Shown here one piece after another: positions 54,385-63,573 of a DNA stretch of 64,000 nt. The DNA lies in NCBI GenBank assembly GCA_026419775.2, contig JAOPGA020001209.1, positions 22,126 through 86,125 on the forward strand, in the 5' to 3' direction. The notes beneath the pieces were generated by a model that did no database searches, was not told the DNA's origin, and saw nothing but the letters and a program-made list of their open reading frames with translations. Each line of letters opens with the position of its first letter. The stretch's first letter is position 1. The stretch comes from Acrasis kona. Lineage: Eukaryota > Heterolobosea > Eutetramitea > Acrasida > Acrasidae. Position numbers and translations under genes: made by a program.

Positions 54385-54567
54385 ATGTCCCAGTTGTCCG
54401 ACTTCAATCGTCATTTCTTTCAAAGGAAAATGACCAAACAGAATGAACAACAAACAGATTTAGTATTTTATTTCTGCACTGACTTTGTTGCTCCCACCAT
54501 TGACATACCTTCACACGCTACCGCTCTTTATGACTTTGATGTAAACCGATCTAATGTGACTATTTAG
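54385..54567 (+). CDS. Short ORF, 60 aa, possible truncated SH3-type protein
   Basis: An ATG frame (MSQLSDFNRHFFQRK and onward) ends in TAG 2 bp from the stop of the opposite gene. Near its end, ATALYDFDVN resembles the beginning of an SH3 domain, which is then cut off. It may be a decayed gene fragment or chance. It lies fully within the 3' region between two convergent genes. Confidence 0.25.
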   Translation: MSQLSDFNRHFFQRKMTKQNEQQTDLVFYFCTDFVAPTIDIPSHATALYDFDVNRSNVTI

Positions 54568-54569
54568 TT

Positions 54570-56006
54570 CTATCTGGCACGAGAATACACAGTTAAAGGT
54601 ATATCTTGTAGCTTCAACTCATTTAGCAAGTCGTTAACCTGTTTCTTGAGCTTGTCATCTCTAATCTTCATAATGTTCCTCATCAACTCATCGGCAAGAG
54701 AACAAGTTTGACACACGTGTCCTATAAACATCATATTGTCTTTTTGTAAAATGACCTGGAATGATGGTTCGTGTATTCTTCCAGTTTTTTCGTCAAAAAT
54801 CAAATTGTTAAGAATGTGAAATCCTTTCTTAACCGTCTCCATCATGCTAACTGGTATGCGCTTCTCTTTTCCGAATTTTAAAAACTGCATCACTGATTCG
54901 CAAATGGCCTCTTTTTTCACTAATAAAGTATTAAAATAAACATCTCTTGTTTCTTACCTGATGATGCATTGTGATCCTTGTTTGTTAATAATTGATTGAC
55001 GTCTAGTAACGTGCTCTTGACAGCATCCTCGAGATCGTCCATCTCATTTCCGATCGTTATTACATTCTTGTCCTCTCCGTTGCTTCCTTTGCTCTGGTTT
55101 TTTGTCATGAGAGGATATGTGTTTGGGTACACATACATCATCAAAGATTCTTTAAACCTCTTTTTTAATGTGGCTGTTAAGGAAGGTATTGTGCTCGATA
55201 TAGCATTAAAATCTAGAGAGTCGAACATTTGCAGCTTTGAGTCAATTTCTGGATATTCACTCAAAGAAACGTCCACCTGCGATATTCCACTTCCTTGATC
55301 TATTGGGAAATATTCAATGGATATCCGGAGTTTTCCGGAAATGATGACCTCGCTCAAAAGACAACGTAGGTTGAGTGGCAACATTCTTGGGCGCATCACA
55401 CATTCAATGAAAAATCCACCCTCGTATTCAAATTTCGCATCAATTATCTAGAATAGCGGTTAGGTAATGGATGTGAATGTAAAAACATACAGTTTTTTCT
55501 TCAGTGTGCTGAACACAACTTAGGGCAGAAATCAATGGAGGTTCCTCAACAGCCAAGTCCAATGCTGTCACCTTTATGCTTTCCATGACTGTGGGTATGG
55601 GCTTCGCCTCGAGAAGCCAATCATTTGCTTTGTTTTTTATAGTCTCAGAGTTTAGTCCCTTGAAGAGAGTTACTATAATTGCATTAACACATGCTATTCC
55701 GTTGAATTGATTAGATAGCATTGATTGTTCCTTTTCGTCTGTTCTTTGATGTGGTGGTGAAACGGCTAGTGTTCCATTTGGCAGTAGTTGCTTTTGATGT
55801 TGTCGAATTTGCTGTCTGTGTTGCCGTTCGTGGAAGGGTAACCTGAAGTCCGATATAAAGAATTTGCTGTACAAAAAATATATCGACACGATGATAAGCA
55901 AAACCCAAGAGAAGGGCATATTTATCCAACCAAGAAAATAACCAAATAAAACTAAACTTGGCAGAGTAAACACATTGTTCTGCCCCGTCGCAAACCCGAC
56001 ATTCAT
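54570..56006 (-). CDS. SMP-domain membrane protein (lipid transfer at contact sites)
   Basis: Three exons give about 450 aa. Residues 10-50 form one or two membrane segments (TLPSLVLFGYFLGW, WVLLIIVSIYFLYSKFF). After a Gln-rich linker, residues 100-320 read as an SMP lipid-binding domain: FNGIACVNAIIVTLFKGL, then PIPTVMESIKVTALDLAVEEP and MRPRMLPLNLRCLLSEVIISGKL. The C-terminal helical part lacks C2 domains. Family members (Nvj2, TEX2, PDZD8 types) tether the ER to other membranes. Closest subgroup not determined. Confidence 0.7.
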
Positions 56007-56042
56007 TGTTTCAAACTTTGCGTTTATTAATTACAATGACAA

Positions 56043-57281
56043 TTATTCTTTTTTTAACTTCTTAGAAGAACTGCTACCTTCCTCCCTCTTTCTCTTGGTC
56101 CCACTACCCGCTTTGTTTTTCGCGGCGGCAGATGACGCACCCTTTTTACCCTTCTTTTTGGCTAATTCGGCGGCCTTCTTATTCTTCTCCAATGTACTGG
56201 ATGTGCTCTTACCTACCACTTGGAAAAATGAATCTAATCTGCCTTGTGAGGCTTGCTTTTGTGACGCTCTGAGTTTATCAATGGCATTTGCTATTCTGGT
56301 CTCATTAAACTTTTTACCGGTAACGAGGAATTCTGTTAGTCCCTTCTCATCAACTTCAGTCCATTTCAAATCAACTTCATCTCCTTTTATTACTTCTGGT
56401 TGTTTGAATATTTCACGAACTCTTTCAAGAGGAAAATTATCCGGTACTTTATGTTGAGCGGGCATGTTTTTAATCACACCTTCAATGTCTTTATATTTTT
56501 TTACATATTGTAGAGCCTTCTTTGGACCAATGCCCTTAATGCTATCGGTGTAATCACACCCACACAAGATACAAATGTCAATGAACTGATCCATTGTGAT
56601 GTCCATTCCTTCTAAAATCTTTTCCAGGTTATATTCTCTGACCTTGCCTTCTGGATTTGTCAATTGTCTCAAAAGAATGGATGTTCCAAAAGTCAATGCA
56701 TCCATGTCCTCTGTACCAGTTGCGAATACCTTTCCAGTTTTAACGAGCTCGGCACATTGGGCTTCTGCTTCGGAAGGTGCTTCTATTACAGGGATCCCCA
56801 TCAATTTTAACATTTTCTTGGCTTCGTCGGCTTGGTCTCTGGTCACTCTCACTGTTCTCTTAAAGTACATGTTTTTTGCTTCGTCGTCACCATTTTCCTC
56901 GGCCTTTTCTAGCTCCTCTTTTGCTTCTTTTAATTTTTCTTTTCTCTTGTCAAGCTCTCCTGACTTTAGATCAGGAGCTTTTCCATCAAATACATAAACT
57001 GGCTTTATTCCCAATTCTAAAAGTTTAATTGTTCTGCTGAGAAGACCCTGAAGATGTGAAGTGATCTCTCCTGCTTCGTTTGTCAAGTCTCCAATTCCTG
57101 CACCTCTGATACCTATCTATTTTCAATTAATAACAGCAACAGCAACACTTACAAGGAATTGGTACATGCACATACTGGCATCAATTGCAATGTTTCTTGA
57201 AAAGTAACTTTTAATGGGGTGCTCTTTCATGGCATCAGGGCATGTGTCTGCAATCAAGGTCGATAATCCTTTTATTCCCAT
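56043..57281 (-). CDS. FEN1: Flap endonuclease 1
   Basis: A structure-specific nuclease for Okazaki-fragment and base-excision processing. Two exons: [15 protein letters not shown] to YQFL (57281 down), then IGIRGAG onward after a 36-nt intron. Metal-binding residues are visible in [36 protein letters not shown] and [12 protein letters not shown]. The PCNA box QGRLDSFF is followed by a Lys-rich tail with NLS-like KRKREE and KKLKKE. About 385 aa, as usual. The stop is 36 bp upstream of the start codon of the SMP gene on the same strand. Confidence 0.97.
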
Positions 57282-57438
57282 ATTATATTAACAATTCCTC
57301 GGTACAGATATTTGCCGAACTTTGAAATTCAAGTTGATCTTAACGTTCTTATCAAGAAAACCGTTGAACCATGGAAGAAAATAAGCAGTCGAAAAGAATA
57401 AGGGGAATATAGCTTTTATTTACAAGTCATTTATTATA

Positions 57439-60243
57439 TTAGAGTGAAGCAGTGGGAGCATTATTTCTGACTGGTCTTGCCTGAAGAACCTTCAACATCT
57501 CATCAATACGTGTCACGAAAAGTTTCTTGTTCTTATGATCCGTCTTTACCTTCGTAATCAACGAACACCAATGGTTATAACTATCTTCCGTATCAATCAA
57601 ATCAAACACTTGTTTAGCAACCAACAACCACTTTCCAAAGGCATCATAACTATTAGAATTTGCCTTCAAAGTCTTTGAAAGATGCAAAAGTTTAGCTTCC
57701 ATCATCTCTCTTGCAAACATCAAATATCCTACTCTAGCAAACAACAAGATAATTGAATCTACATCTCTCGAACGAGAGTTATCGAAAGGAGTTCTAATGA
57801 CATCCATCAAATGCTCCTCAAACAACAACTTTACTCTCACTTCAGGAATTTTCTTATCAGAAAGTGACCTGACCTGATGTGAGTACAACTCAAACAGCTT
57901 TTTAGGTAACTGATTAGACAACCCAACAACATACTGATGAGCGTCATTATACAACTCTTCTAAATGCAAACAAGCAATACAAACAGGTACATACTCCAAA
58001 TCATTTTTCAAAGGACTCAACAACTCGTTTGAAACCTTCGACCACTCTTGTTTAGAGCCCGTAAAGCTAGATTTTGCCGATTCATAAGAATTCAAGCTCG
58101 GGTTCACTCTAAACATGGTCATCGTACAGTTCCACAACGACACCGGATCTGTTTTATGACTCATTGACTTGTTTAATAAATCTTTCGCCAAGTTGACCTT
58201 ATCTTGACAAGGTTTATCTTGTAAGTTTTTAAAAAAGGTAAATCCAGCTTCGATAGCCTTTTCTACCATGTTATGCTTTATTAAATGAGCATATACAACA
58301 ATCATGATGTGCACGTTATTCATGTTTAAACACTCTGTAATAGCTCGATCCAAATGAACAGTAGGAGAAGCAGTGGTCGATGACGAAGAAGCTTCTGATG
58401 AAGGAGGTAATGTAGATGCTTCTTTGTCTTGATTACTCGCGTTTAAAAGATACATGCTAGTGACATTAAAGAACACTTGCTTATATTCGTTCGTTTCATT
58501 GTCGTGTATCCTTTTATAACGATCCATGTCGTCTTCGGTAGAGAATCTCTTCGTGATGACCAACACGCGAGCTTCGTCGGGTCCAGTGCTACTATGGATC
58601 AACTCTCTTTGTTTTCCCCACGCGAAATGAACGTGGTGTCTATCGCTTTTACTCAGTCCAGGAACTTCCAAAACATTACAAGATGCATCTAATGTAAATT
58701 CTCGAATGATGCAACATGTTGCACATTTGCAAGTTTGTTTCTCTGCCAAGTCCTTTAGGGCATCCGATGCCTGTGGAACGAATAGTTTCGGTGGACCTCT
58801 CCAACAATGTAATTTGAGACATGCGAGCAACATGACTTCGTTGACGTCTAGTACGTTATACATGCTCACCAATGCTTGTGAAATGTCCCATATCGTGTCG
58901 ACGGTTGTATCTTGATCGCGTTTTAAATAAATTAAGAGATGAGGTAATGCGATGGGTTGAATGGATGGGTCGAGTGGCGGAATGGATGGAATTAGAGATG
59001 AAGTGACTAGCGACGTAATCTTCTTCAAACCTTCTAATCCGAAGTGAGTAAATGTGTGAATGAAAATGTCTTGTAATTGAGGTCCATCAATGTTCGCATT
59101 GGACGTCACGGATGTTAGTAGGAGTTGTTCGACGTTTTGTATGATTTGTGAAAAGTCGGTTGTGGTCAAGTTGAAATTGAGTTTGCGATGAACAGCTGGT
59201 TGTACAGGTGCGGGCGCAGGTGTTACTTTAACGTCAAAAATGGAATCAGAAAGCACTTGTTGTTGTTGTGGAGGAGGTGGTAAAGATTGTTGTTGGGGAG
59301 ATGGTTGTGTAATTGTACTTCTCGGTTCGTTGGTGGCATTTTTTGATGTTTGTAGCATTCGGTTTACTATTTGTCTTGCTGTAATTAAATCCTTTTGTGA
59401 GGGACTTGGTTGTGTGTTACGTTGTTGATGATTATTTGGTACTTGAGTTGGTTGAGGTGATTGATGTATGTGAATGTTTTCAATTTGTTTAGAAAGCTTT
59501 TCTGTTCTTGGTGTGACCGCCGTTGAGGGTGTGATGTTGGTTGCTGATGTTGGAGTAGTACCAGCGGATGTGGGTGTGGTTACTTGTGACGAGGGTGCTG
59601 AAGCGGGGGTACTTACAAATAAAGGTGAATCGGAGATTGAGATGACTTCGTGTTCTGGAGCTCGTTCTGCTTTTGGCCTTATGAGGGTGGGCACTGGAGG
59701 TGGTGTGGGCAATGATGGTGGCTCTAACCGTTGTTTTCCACAATTGTATAAATGTAGTTCCCTCTGGAGTGGTTCGGCTATTGTTGTATGATCTTGCATT
59801 AGCATCATTAGAGCTGATGCTAAATCCTCCTTTGAATGCTTAAATAATTCGCGTGAAAAGTTGTTGTAGTTAAGAATTCTGGTTGGCGATAGAATCAATT
59901 GGAGCAGGGTGATGCATCTGTGGGCACAGCTCTGTTTGTCGCATGTTGTAGAAGAGCAGTTCATTGTGAATACACTATTGTTTTCAAAGTGTATCTCCAC
60001 CTTATGTCCATCAACAACTGAAAGTAGCTTTTGTTCCGAAGGGAAGTGGATCAAACCATTAATATCGAACCTGGCGGACTCTGCTTCTCGAAGATGTTGT
60101 GGTTCGAACAGCGATGAAATTGTTTTATATTCAATTGCTGGTAGACATTCGTGGAATATTTCGTTGGTACGTATTCTTTTAGGCGATGGTGTTTCTCCTT
60201 CGTTAGGTCGTTTGTTTGAATCTGAGTTACGCCTTCCGTTCAT
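57439..60243 (-). CDS. Large protein with SWIM-like Cys/His motif, unknown
   Basis: A 934-aa intronless frame. Near residues 95-115 a C-x4-C-x4-C-x-H pattern (NCSSTTCDKQSCAH) preceded by hydrophobic strands resembles a SWIM zinc finger. Residues 180-360 are Ser/Thr/Pro/Gln-rich and disordered. The C-terminal 550 residues are alpha-helical with a second Cys cluster (TCKCATC), and may form repeats such as those in ZSWIM-type ubiquitin-ligase receptors. An NLS-like SPKRIR is near the start. No confident family was found; a nuclear role is inferred. Confidence 0.6.
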   Translation of the reverse strand: MNGRRNSDSNKRPNEGETPSPKRIRTNEIFHECLPAIEYKTISSLFEPQHLREAESARFDINGLIHFPSEQKLLSVVDGHKVEIHFENNSVFTMNCSSTTCDKQSCAHRCITLLQLILSPTRILNYNNFSRELFKHSKEDLASALMMLMQDHTTIAEPLQRELHLYNCGKQRLEPPSLPTPPPVPTLIRPKAERAPEHEVISISDSPLFVSTPASAPSSQVTTPTSAGTTPTSATNITPSTAVTPRTEKLSKQIENIHIHQSPQPTQVPNNHQQRNTQPSPSQKDLITARQIVNRMLQTSKNATNEPRSTITQPSPQQQSLPPPPQQQQVLSDSIFDVKVTPAPAPVQPAVHRKLNFNLTTTDFSQIIQNVEQLLLTSVTSNANIDGPQLQDIFIHTFTHFGLEGLKKITSLVTSSLIPSIPPLDPSIQPIALPHLLIYLKRDQDTTVDTIWDISQALVSMYNVLDVNEVMLLACLKLHCWRGPPKLFVPQASDALKDLAEKQTCKCATCCIIREFTLDASCNVLEVPGLSKSDRHHVHFAWGKQRELIHSSTGPDEARVLVITKRFSTEDDMDRYKRIHDNETNEYKQVFFNVTSMYLLNASNQDKEASTLPPSSEASSSSTTASPTVHLDRAITECLNMNNVHIMIVVYAHLIKHNMVEKAIEAGFTFFKNLQDKPCQDKVNLAKDLLNKSMSHKTDPVSLWNCTMTMFRVNPSLNSYESAKSSFTGSKQEWSKVSNELLSPLKNDLEYVPVCIACLHLEELYNDAHQYVVGLSNQLPKKLFELYSHQVRSLSDKKIPEVRVKLLFEEHLMDVIRTPFDNSRSRDVDSIILLFARVGYLMFAREMMEAKLLHLSKTLKANSNSYDAFGKWLLVAKQVFDLIDTEDSYNHWCSLITKVKTDHKNKKLFVTRIDEMLKVLQARPVRNNAPTASL

Positions 60244-60393
60244 ATTTTTCTATTCTTCGAAAATCAAATTGAATATTTTTACAAAACTAAATCTTAATAA
60301 TTGATTCTATTTTTAAACCAGTTGACGGACATATTCCGGAAAGTTTGTGGATGTTGATAGAAACTTTGAGATAATTGGAAACTATCGAATTTA

Positions 60394-61215
60394 TTAATCT
60401 GTTGGTACGCAGATACTGTCAGCCGACTGAGGAACACATGGTGAAGCCTTTGTAGTTGTGTTAAAGAACATTTTTACCCAAGAAACCTTCATCACTGCAT
60501 CTTGGTTTGGTGGACCCCCTGAGAAATTGGGGTTTCCATTGCTCCACATGTTAATTGTTAAACGTCCTCCAATAACTGGAACATTCTTCGTGTAATTTAT
60601 AACGTTGACTCCTTGCCTATAAAAGCTAGTAACACCGGGGAACCAGTCGAATCCATGCTCCTGCATCGTAGTCCAATTTCCCTCTTTGAATGAAATTGCG
60701 TTCGTGGTGGAGGGTTGGTTTGAATAATAGATCATGTTTTGGGGCTGCCTAGTCAAAATCTCTACGTCAATCTCCTGAGTATCGTTCGCGTAGAAGAAGA
60801 TAGAAGCAACTGCTCCAGGTACAGACCCAACGGAGAATCCTGCTCTAAATGATCCGTACATAATGTTTGTAATGTTGCAGTAAAATCTTCCATTTGATGT
60901 GGTCCTCGATGCCGGGTTGGTGTAGTTTCTGGCGACTACATTTAAAGTTCCATTTGACATGAAAACATTGGTCGGTACATAGCTGCGTGCTGTAAGTCCT
61001 GCAGATGTTGGTGTCCCCACAGTTTGGACTGGTGAAATCCAGTATGGGATGTTTGGAAATGACGTAGAATCAGGGTATGATGAGAAGTCTGTGTAGACAT
61101 AATTCGTCCAAACCTTACCATCAGCAGCGCGATATCCACATTCACATGCAGAATGTACTCCCGTAGATATTGCACACAAGACGATTACGATTACCGACAA
61201 GGCACAGGAGACCAT
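60394..61215 (-). CDS. Secreted GH16-family glycoside hydrolase
   Basis: A 273-aa protein with a clear signal peptide (CALSVIVIVLCAISTGVHS). The jelly-roll domain has the GH16 catalytic motif EIDVE within TQEIDVEIL (nucleophile and acid Glu flanking Asp). YGSFRAGFSVG precedes it, as in this family, and NWTTMQEHGFDWFPG, SFYRQGVNV follow. Cysteines at both ends and several N-glycosylation sites suit an extracellular enzyme. GH16 members cut or transfer beta-1,3 or related glucans, so cell-wall or cyst-wall remodelling or digestion of prey are both possible. Confidence 0.87.
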   Translation of the reverse strand: MVSCALSVIVIVLCAISTGVHSACECGYRAADGKVWTNYVYTDFSSYPDSTSFPNIPYWISPVQTVGTPTSAGLTARSYVPTNVFMSNGTLNVVARNYTNPASRTTSNGRFYCNITNIMYGSFRAGFSVGSVPGAVASIFFYANDTQEIDVEILTRQPQNMIYYSNQPSTTNAISFKEGNWTTMQEHGFDWFPGVTSFYRQGVNVINYTKNVPVIGGRLTINMWSNGNPNFSGGPPNQDAVMKVSWVKMFFNTTTKASPCVPQSADSICVPTD

Positions 61216-61482
61216 TTGCTTTGTTTAGTGTTAATAACGACTTTATATGTGTATTTCTGATTTTATAGAGCGCGTCACAGTACACCTATGTAATAACCCG
61301 CTGCCGATGATCCTATTTAAAATTGTCAGTTTTTTCTTTTATGGGTGATGCGAAGGAACTGTTACAACGAGACTCCTGTTACAGGAGGCGATTGGACTGG
61401 AGGAGGCAATAATCGCCTATTTGGGGGATTGTGATTGTTAGAAGATTAAACGTTGTGTCTCATCTTCATTACATAACTAACT

Positions 61483-61626
61483 TCATAATTGGCCCATTAC
61501 ATCGAACAGAATCCGTTTGAGTTCATCAAAAAAGTTTGTCTGCCTAATCTTCTGTTCGTCCAGGAGTAACTTGAGAGTGGAATCCTTGTAAACAACATCG
61601 TAATGCACGCTAATCTGAGGCAACAT
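61483..61626 (-). CDS. Small protein, 47 aa, unknown
   Basis: An ATG frame (MLPQISVHYDVVYKDSTLKL and onward) with alternating hydrophobic pattern and a helical C-terminus (FFDELKRILFDVMGQL). The frame stays open about 18 codons upstream to a CTTTCAG that looks like a splice acceptor (about 61684), so there may be a 5' exon. It is downstream of the Cys-rich peptide gene. No family was recognised. Confidence 0.35.
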   Translation of the reverse strand: MLPQISVHYDVVYKDSTLKLLLDEQKIRQTNFFDELKRILFDVMGQL

Positions 61627-61742
61627 TCTTGATAAAATGATTACCTTTTGCAATGTGTAAAGGGTGAGAATGCAACATGAGCTGAAAGTAAAGACAATGT
61701 TTATTCTTTGTCAAAATATCCTCAAGTACTTTACATAGATTT

Positions 61743-62021
61743 TTATTGTTTCTTCTGGAAGTATCCTCTCTTATGGCAACTGTAGAGCCATTTTACACCT
61801 GCAGTTAAGCGTCTTTTGGGAATTTCCTTGTAGCATGCATCTTTGCAACCGACATAGTTATAAGGGATAGGATCGTTCTTGTGTCTGATACAGTACTCGT
61901 CACATTCCTTAGCTGAGCATGGAGCCATCTTTTCAAATCTCTCATTCAAATCTATTAAGAATTGTCCAGCAGCGAAGGTAGCAAAGGCAACGAGCACTAG
62001 AAGAAGAGCAACAGATTTCAT
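61743..62021 (-). CDS. Secreted cysteine-rich peptide with twin CX3C motifs
   Basis: A 92-aa protein with a signal peptide (MKSVALLLVLVAFATFAAG) and a mature part of about 72 residues. Six cysteines are spaced C-x4-C-x3-C-x14-C-x3-C-x18-C, so two CX3C pairs could form a disulfide-linked helical hairpin. The C-terminus is basic (KRGYFQKKQ). No family was recognised. The ATG at 62021 is chosen because it opens the signal peptide; the frame is open further up but reads non-coding. A 29-bp element shared with the divergent neighbour lies about 160 bp upstream. Confidence 0.75.
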   Translation of the reverse strand: MKSVALLLVLVAFATFAAGQFLIDLNERFEKMAPCSAKECDEYCIRHKNDPIPYNYVGCKDACYKEIPKRRLTAGVKWLYSCHKRGYFQKKQ

Positions 62022-62178
62022 TGAAGAGTTTTTGAATAAATAAAGACTAGTACTGCAAAGCTCGTCTACTGTCCAATTCCTATAGGTTGAATGTTCGGTC
62101 GGAAATTTTCTTAATGGAGAAGCGTTTACAGTGACATACCCAACCAACGGAATAATTAAATGAATTTTCACAACGCAT

Positions 62179-62207
62179 ACTGTAAAACCTTGTCCGGTGG
62201 AAACACT
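62179..62207 (-). promoter_or_regulatory. 29-bp shared element, copy upstream of Cys-rich peptide gene
   Basis: On the minus strand it begins AGTGTTTCCACCGG and ends TTTTACAGT, identical over 29 bases to the copy at 62730-62758. It lies 158 bp upstream of the ATG at 62021 and points towards that gene. It contains the palindrome TCCACCGGA-like core. It is probably a promoter or 5'-UTR element. The identity is seen directly; the function is inferred. Confidence 0.6.
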
Positions 62208-62729
62208 AATGGCGTGGAAACAGTTATATATGGCAATTTTCATTGTAACATTATTGTGTAGGTTCAGATATTTCAAGGATGTCGCGTCACGTACTTCGAC
62301 ACAGCTAATCAGCATATTCGAACAACAACAATCAACAACACAATAACGGACAACACGATACGAATACTTTCAATAAAATTACATTAAAAATGTGTTTATT
62401 ATTAAGAATGTACATTGCATGGGACTCTTTATGCATGTATTCATATTCAACAACTTTGCACAGTTGATCGTTTTCTCTCGTTCGTTCCGAAGTGTGTTGT
62501 TCCCTATAATGTAGCTGTTACATCTTCTTCTTTTTAGTCTCTTCTAACATTAGTTAACCTGGTCAATTCATAACAAATTAATAATTAATCAGCAAAGCAT
62601 ATGTTCACCGTCAGTCGTTCTGTTCACCCACTAAAACAGTAAAATGATTGTAAGATGATTACAATTAAGTTATTTTTAAAGTATTACTCCTTTATTTGTG
62701 AACGGCGTTATTTATTTCCTTACTCGCTA

Positions 62730-62758
62730 AGTGTTTCCACCGGACAAGGTTTTACAGT
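62730..62758 (+). promoter_or_regulatory. 29-bp shared element, copy upstream of myristoylated-protein gene
   Basis: The same 29 bases as at 62179-62207, in inverted orientation, so that it points towards the gene starting at 62939, 180 bp upstream of its ATG. Flanks beyond the 29 bases are only weakly alike (CAACG-type outer sequence), which argues against a long duplicated segment. Confidence 0.6.
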
Positions 62759-62938
62759 ACGTTGCCTGTTCATAATTCTCCAGATATTTTGATATATTAG
62801 AACTTGATTTCTCCATTTGTACGAATTGCTCGCATTTGATTTTCGGATGTTTTTCTCCTATCTACGAATGGAGTTCAACGGAACGGACTGATCCAAATAG
62901 CGCAATATTACCGAGTTCCACAGTTACACAACGCAACC

Positions 62939-63472
62939 ATGGGTCTAGCGAACAGCACCAACAACCATAAAGACGAAGAGACAGAGGAGGTTGAGTCCCC
63001 GAGGACCTTCTCTGGGTCGTACAGCAACACTGCAGACTTGAGGTTAGAACCCATAACAAGGATACCTTTTAGCAGAAAGACCAAAGTGTCACCAATCGAG
63101 CTTCCCCAACAATCCATAACTATTACGATAGATGGAAGGTTGATGATACACAAAGTGCACGGATATCCATTCTATAACCTGCCATTTACCTACAAACTAC
63201 AGACCGGAGTTTGCGTAATAGATGTATTCCCCCCAGATGCATCAAGGTTTGTAGCCAAAATGCTAAGCTGGCGCAACATCCGAGACAACAACTTTGACAA
63301 CACGGAGCTCAAAAGCTCAAAGTCCCACATTGGTTTCGACATCAAACTAGCATCCTTCACCACAGATAGATACGATATAGAAATAACACCGGACCCATTC
63401 TACGAAAGGCCCTCAACAAGTCCCATAGAAGTAAAAAGAAGAAACATCTTCTCAAGAGAGTACAAGCGGTGA
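62939..63472 (+). CDS. Unknown protein with probable N-myristoylation signal
   Basis: A 177-aa intronless product, not recognised. The N-terminus MGLANSTN fits the N-myristoylation rule (Gly2, Ser6), suggesting membrane attachment. Residues 10-50 are acidic then basic and disordered. Residues 55-160 read as alternating beta strands (SITITIDGRLMIHKVHGYPF, LQTGVCVIDVFPPD, IGFDIKLASF, YDIEIT), possibly a small beta-sandwich. The C-terminus is basic (EVKRRNIFSREYKR). The gene shares a 29-bp upstream element with the secreted peptide gene. Confidence 0.65.
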   Translation: MGLANSTNNHKDEETEEVESPRTFSGSYSNTADLRLEPITRIPFSRKTKVSPIELPQQSITITIDGRLMIHKVHGYPFYNLPFTYKLQTGVCVIDVFPPDASRFVAKMLSWRNIRDNNFDNTELKSSKSHIGFDIKLASFTTDRYDIEITPDPFYERPSTSPIEVKRRNIFSREYKR

Positions 63473-63573
63473 CATCAATGTGAAACCAATCGACTGTAAT
63501 TGTAACATGTATAACAAACAACAAGACAAGAAAAAACACACTCATTACATAAATTATTGTATATTTACACCTT

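Larger units (their letters stand above)
62022..62938. other. Divergent intergenic region between Cys-rich peptide and unknown gene
   Basis: This 917-bp spacer carries both copies of the 29-bp element, 522 bp apart, and presumably two promoters. The sequence between them is AT-rich, with no convincing frame or RNA gene. A long minus-strand frame (to 62315) is an open extension of the peptide gene and looks non-coding. Confidence 0.5.

Noticed and set aside
62022-62315. N-terminal extension of the Cys-rich peptide ORF
   Set aside because: It would bury the signal peptide; composition is non-coding and it spans the shared 29-bp element.
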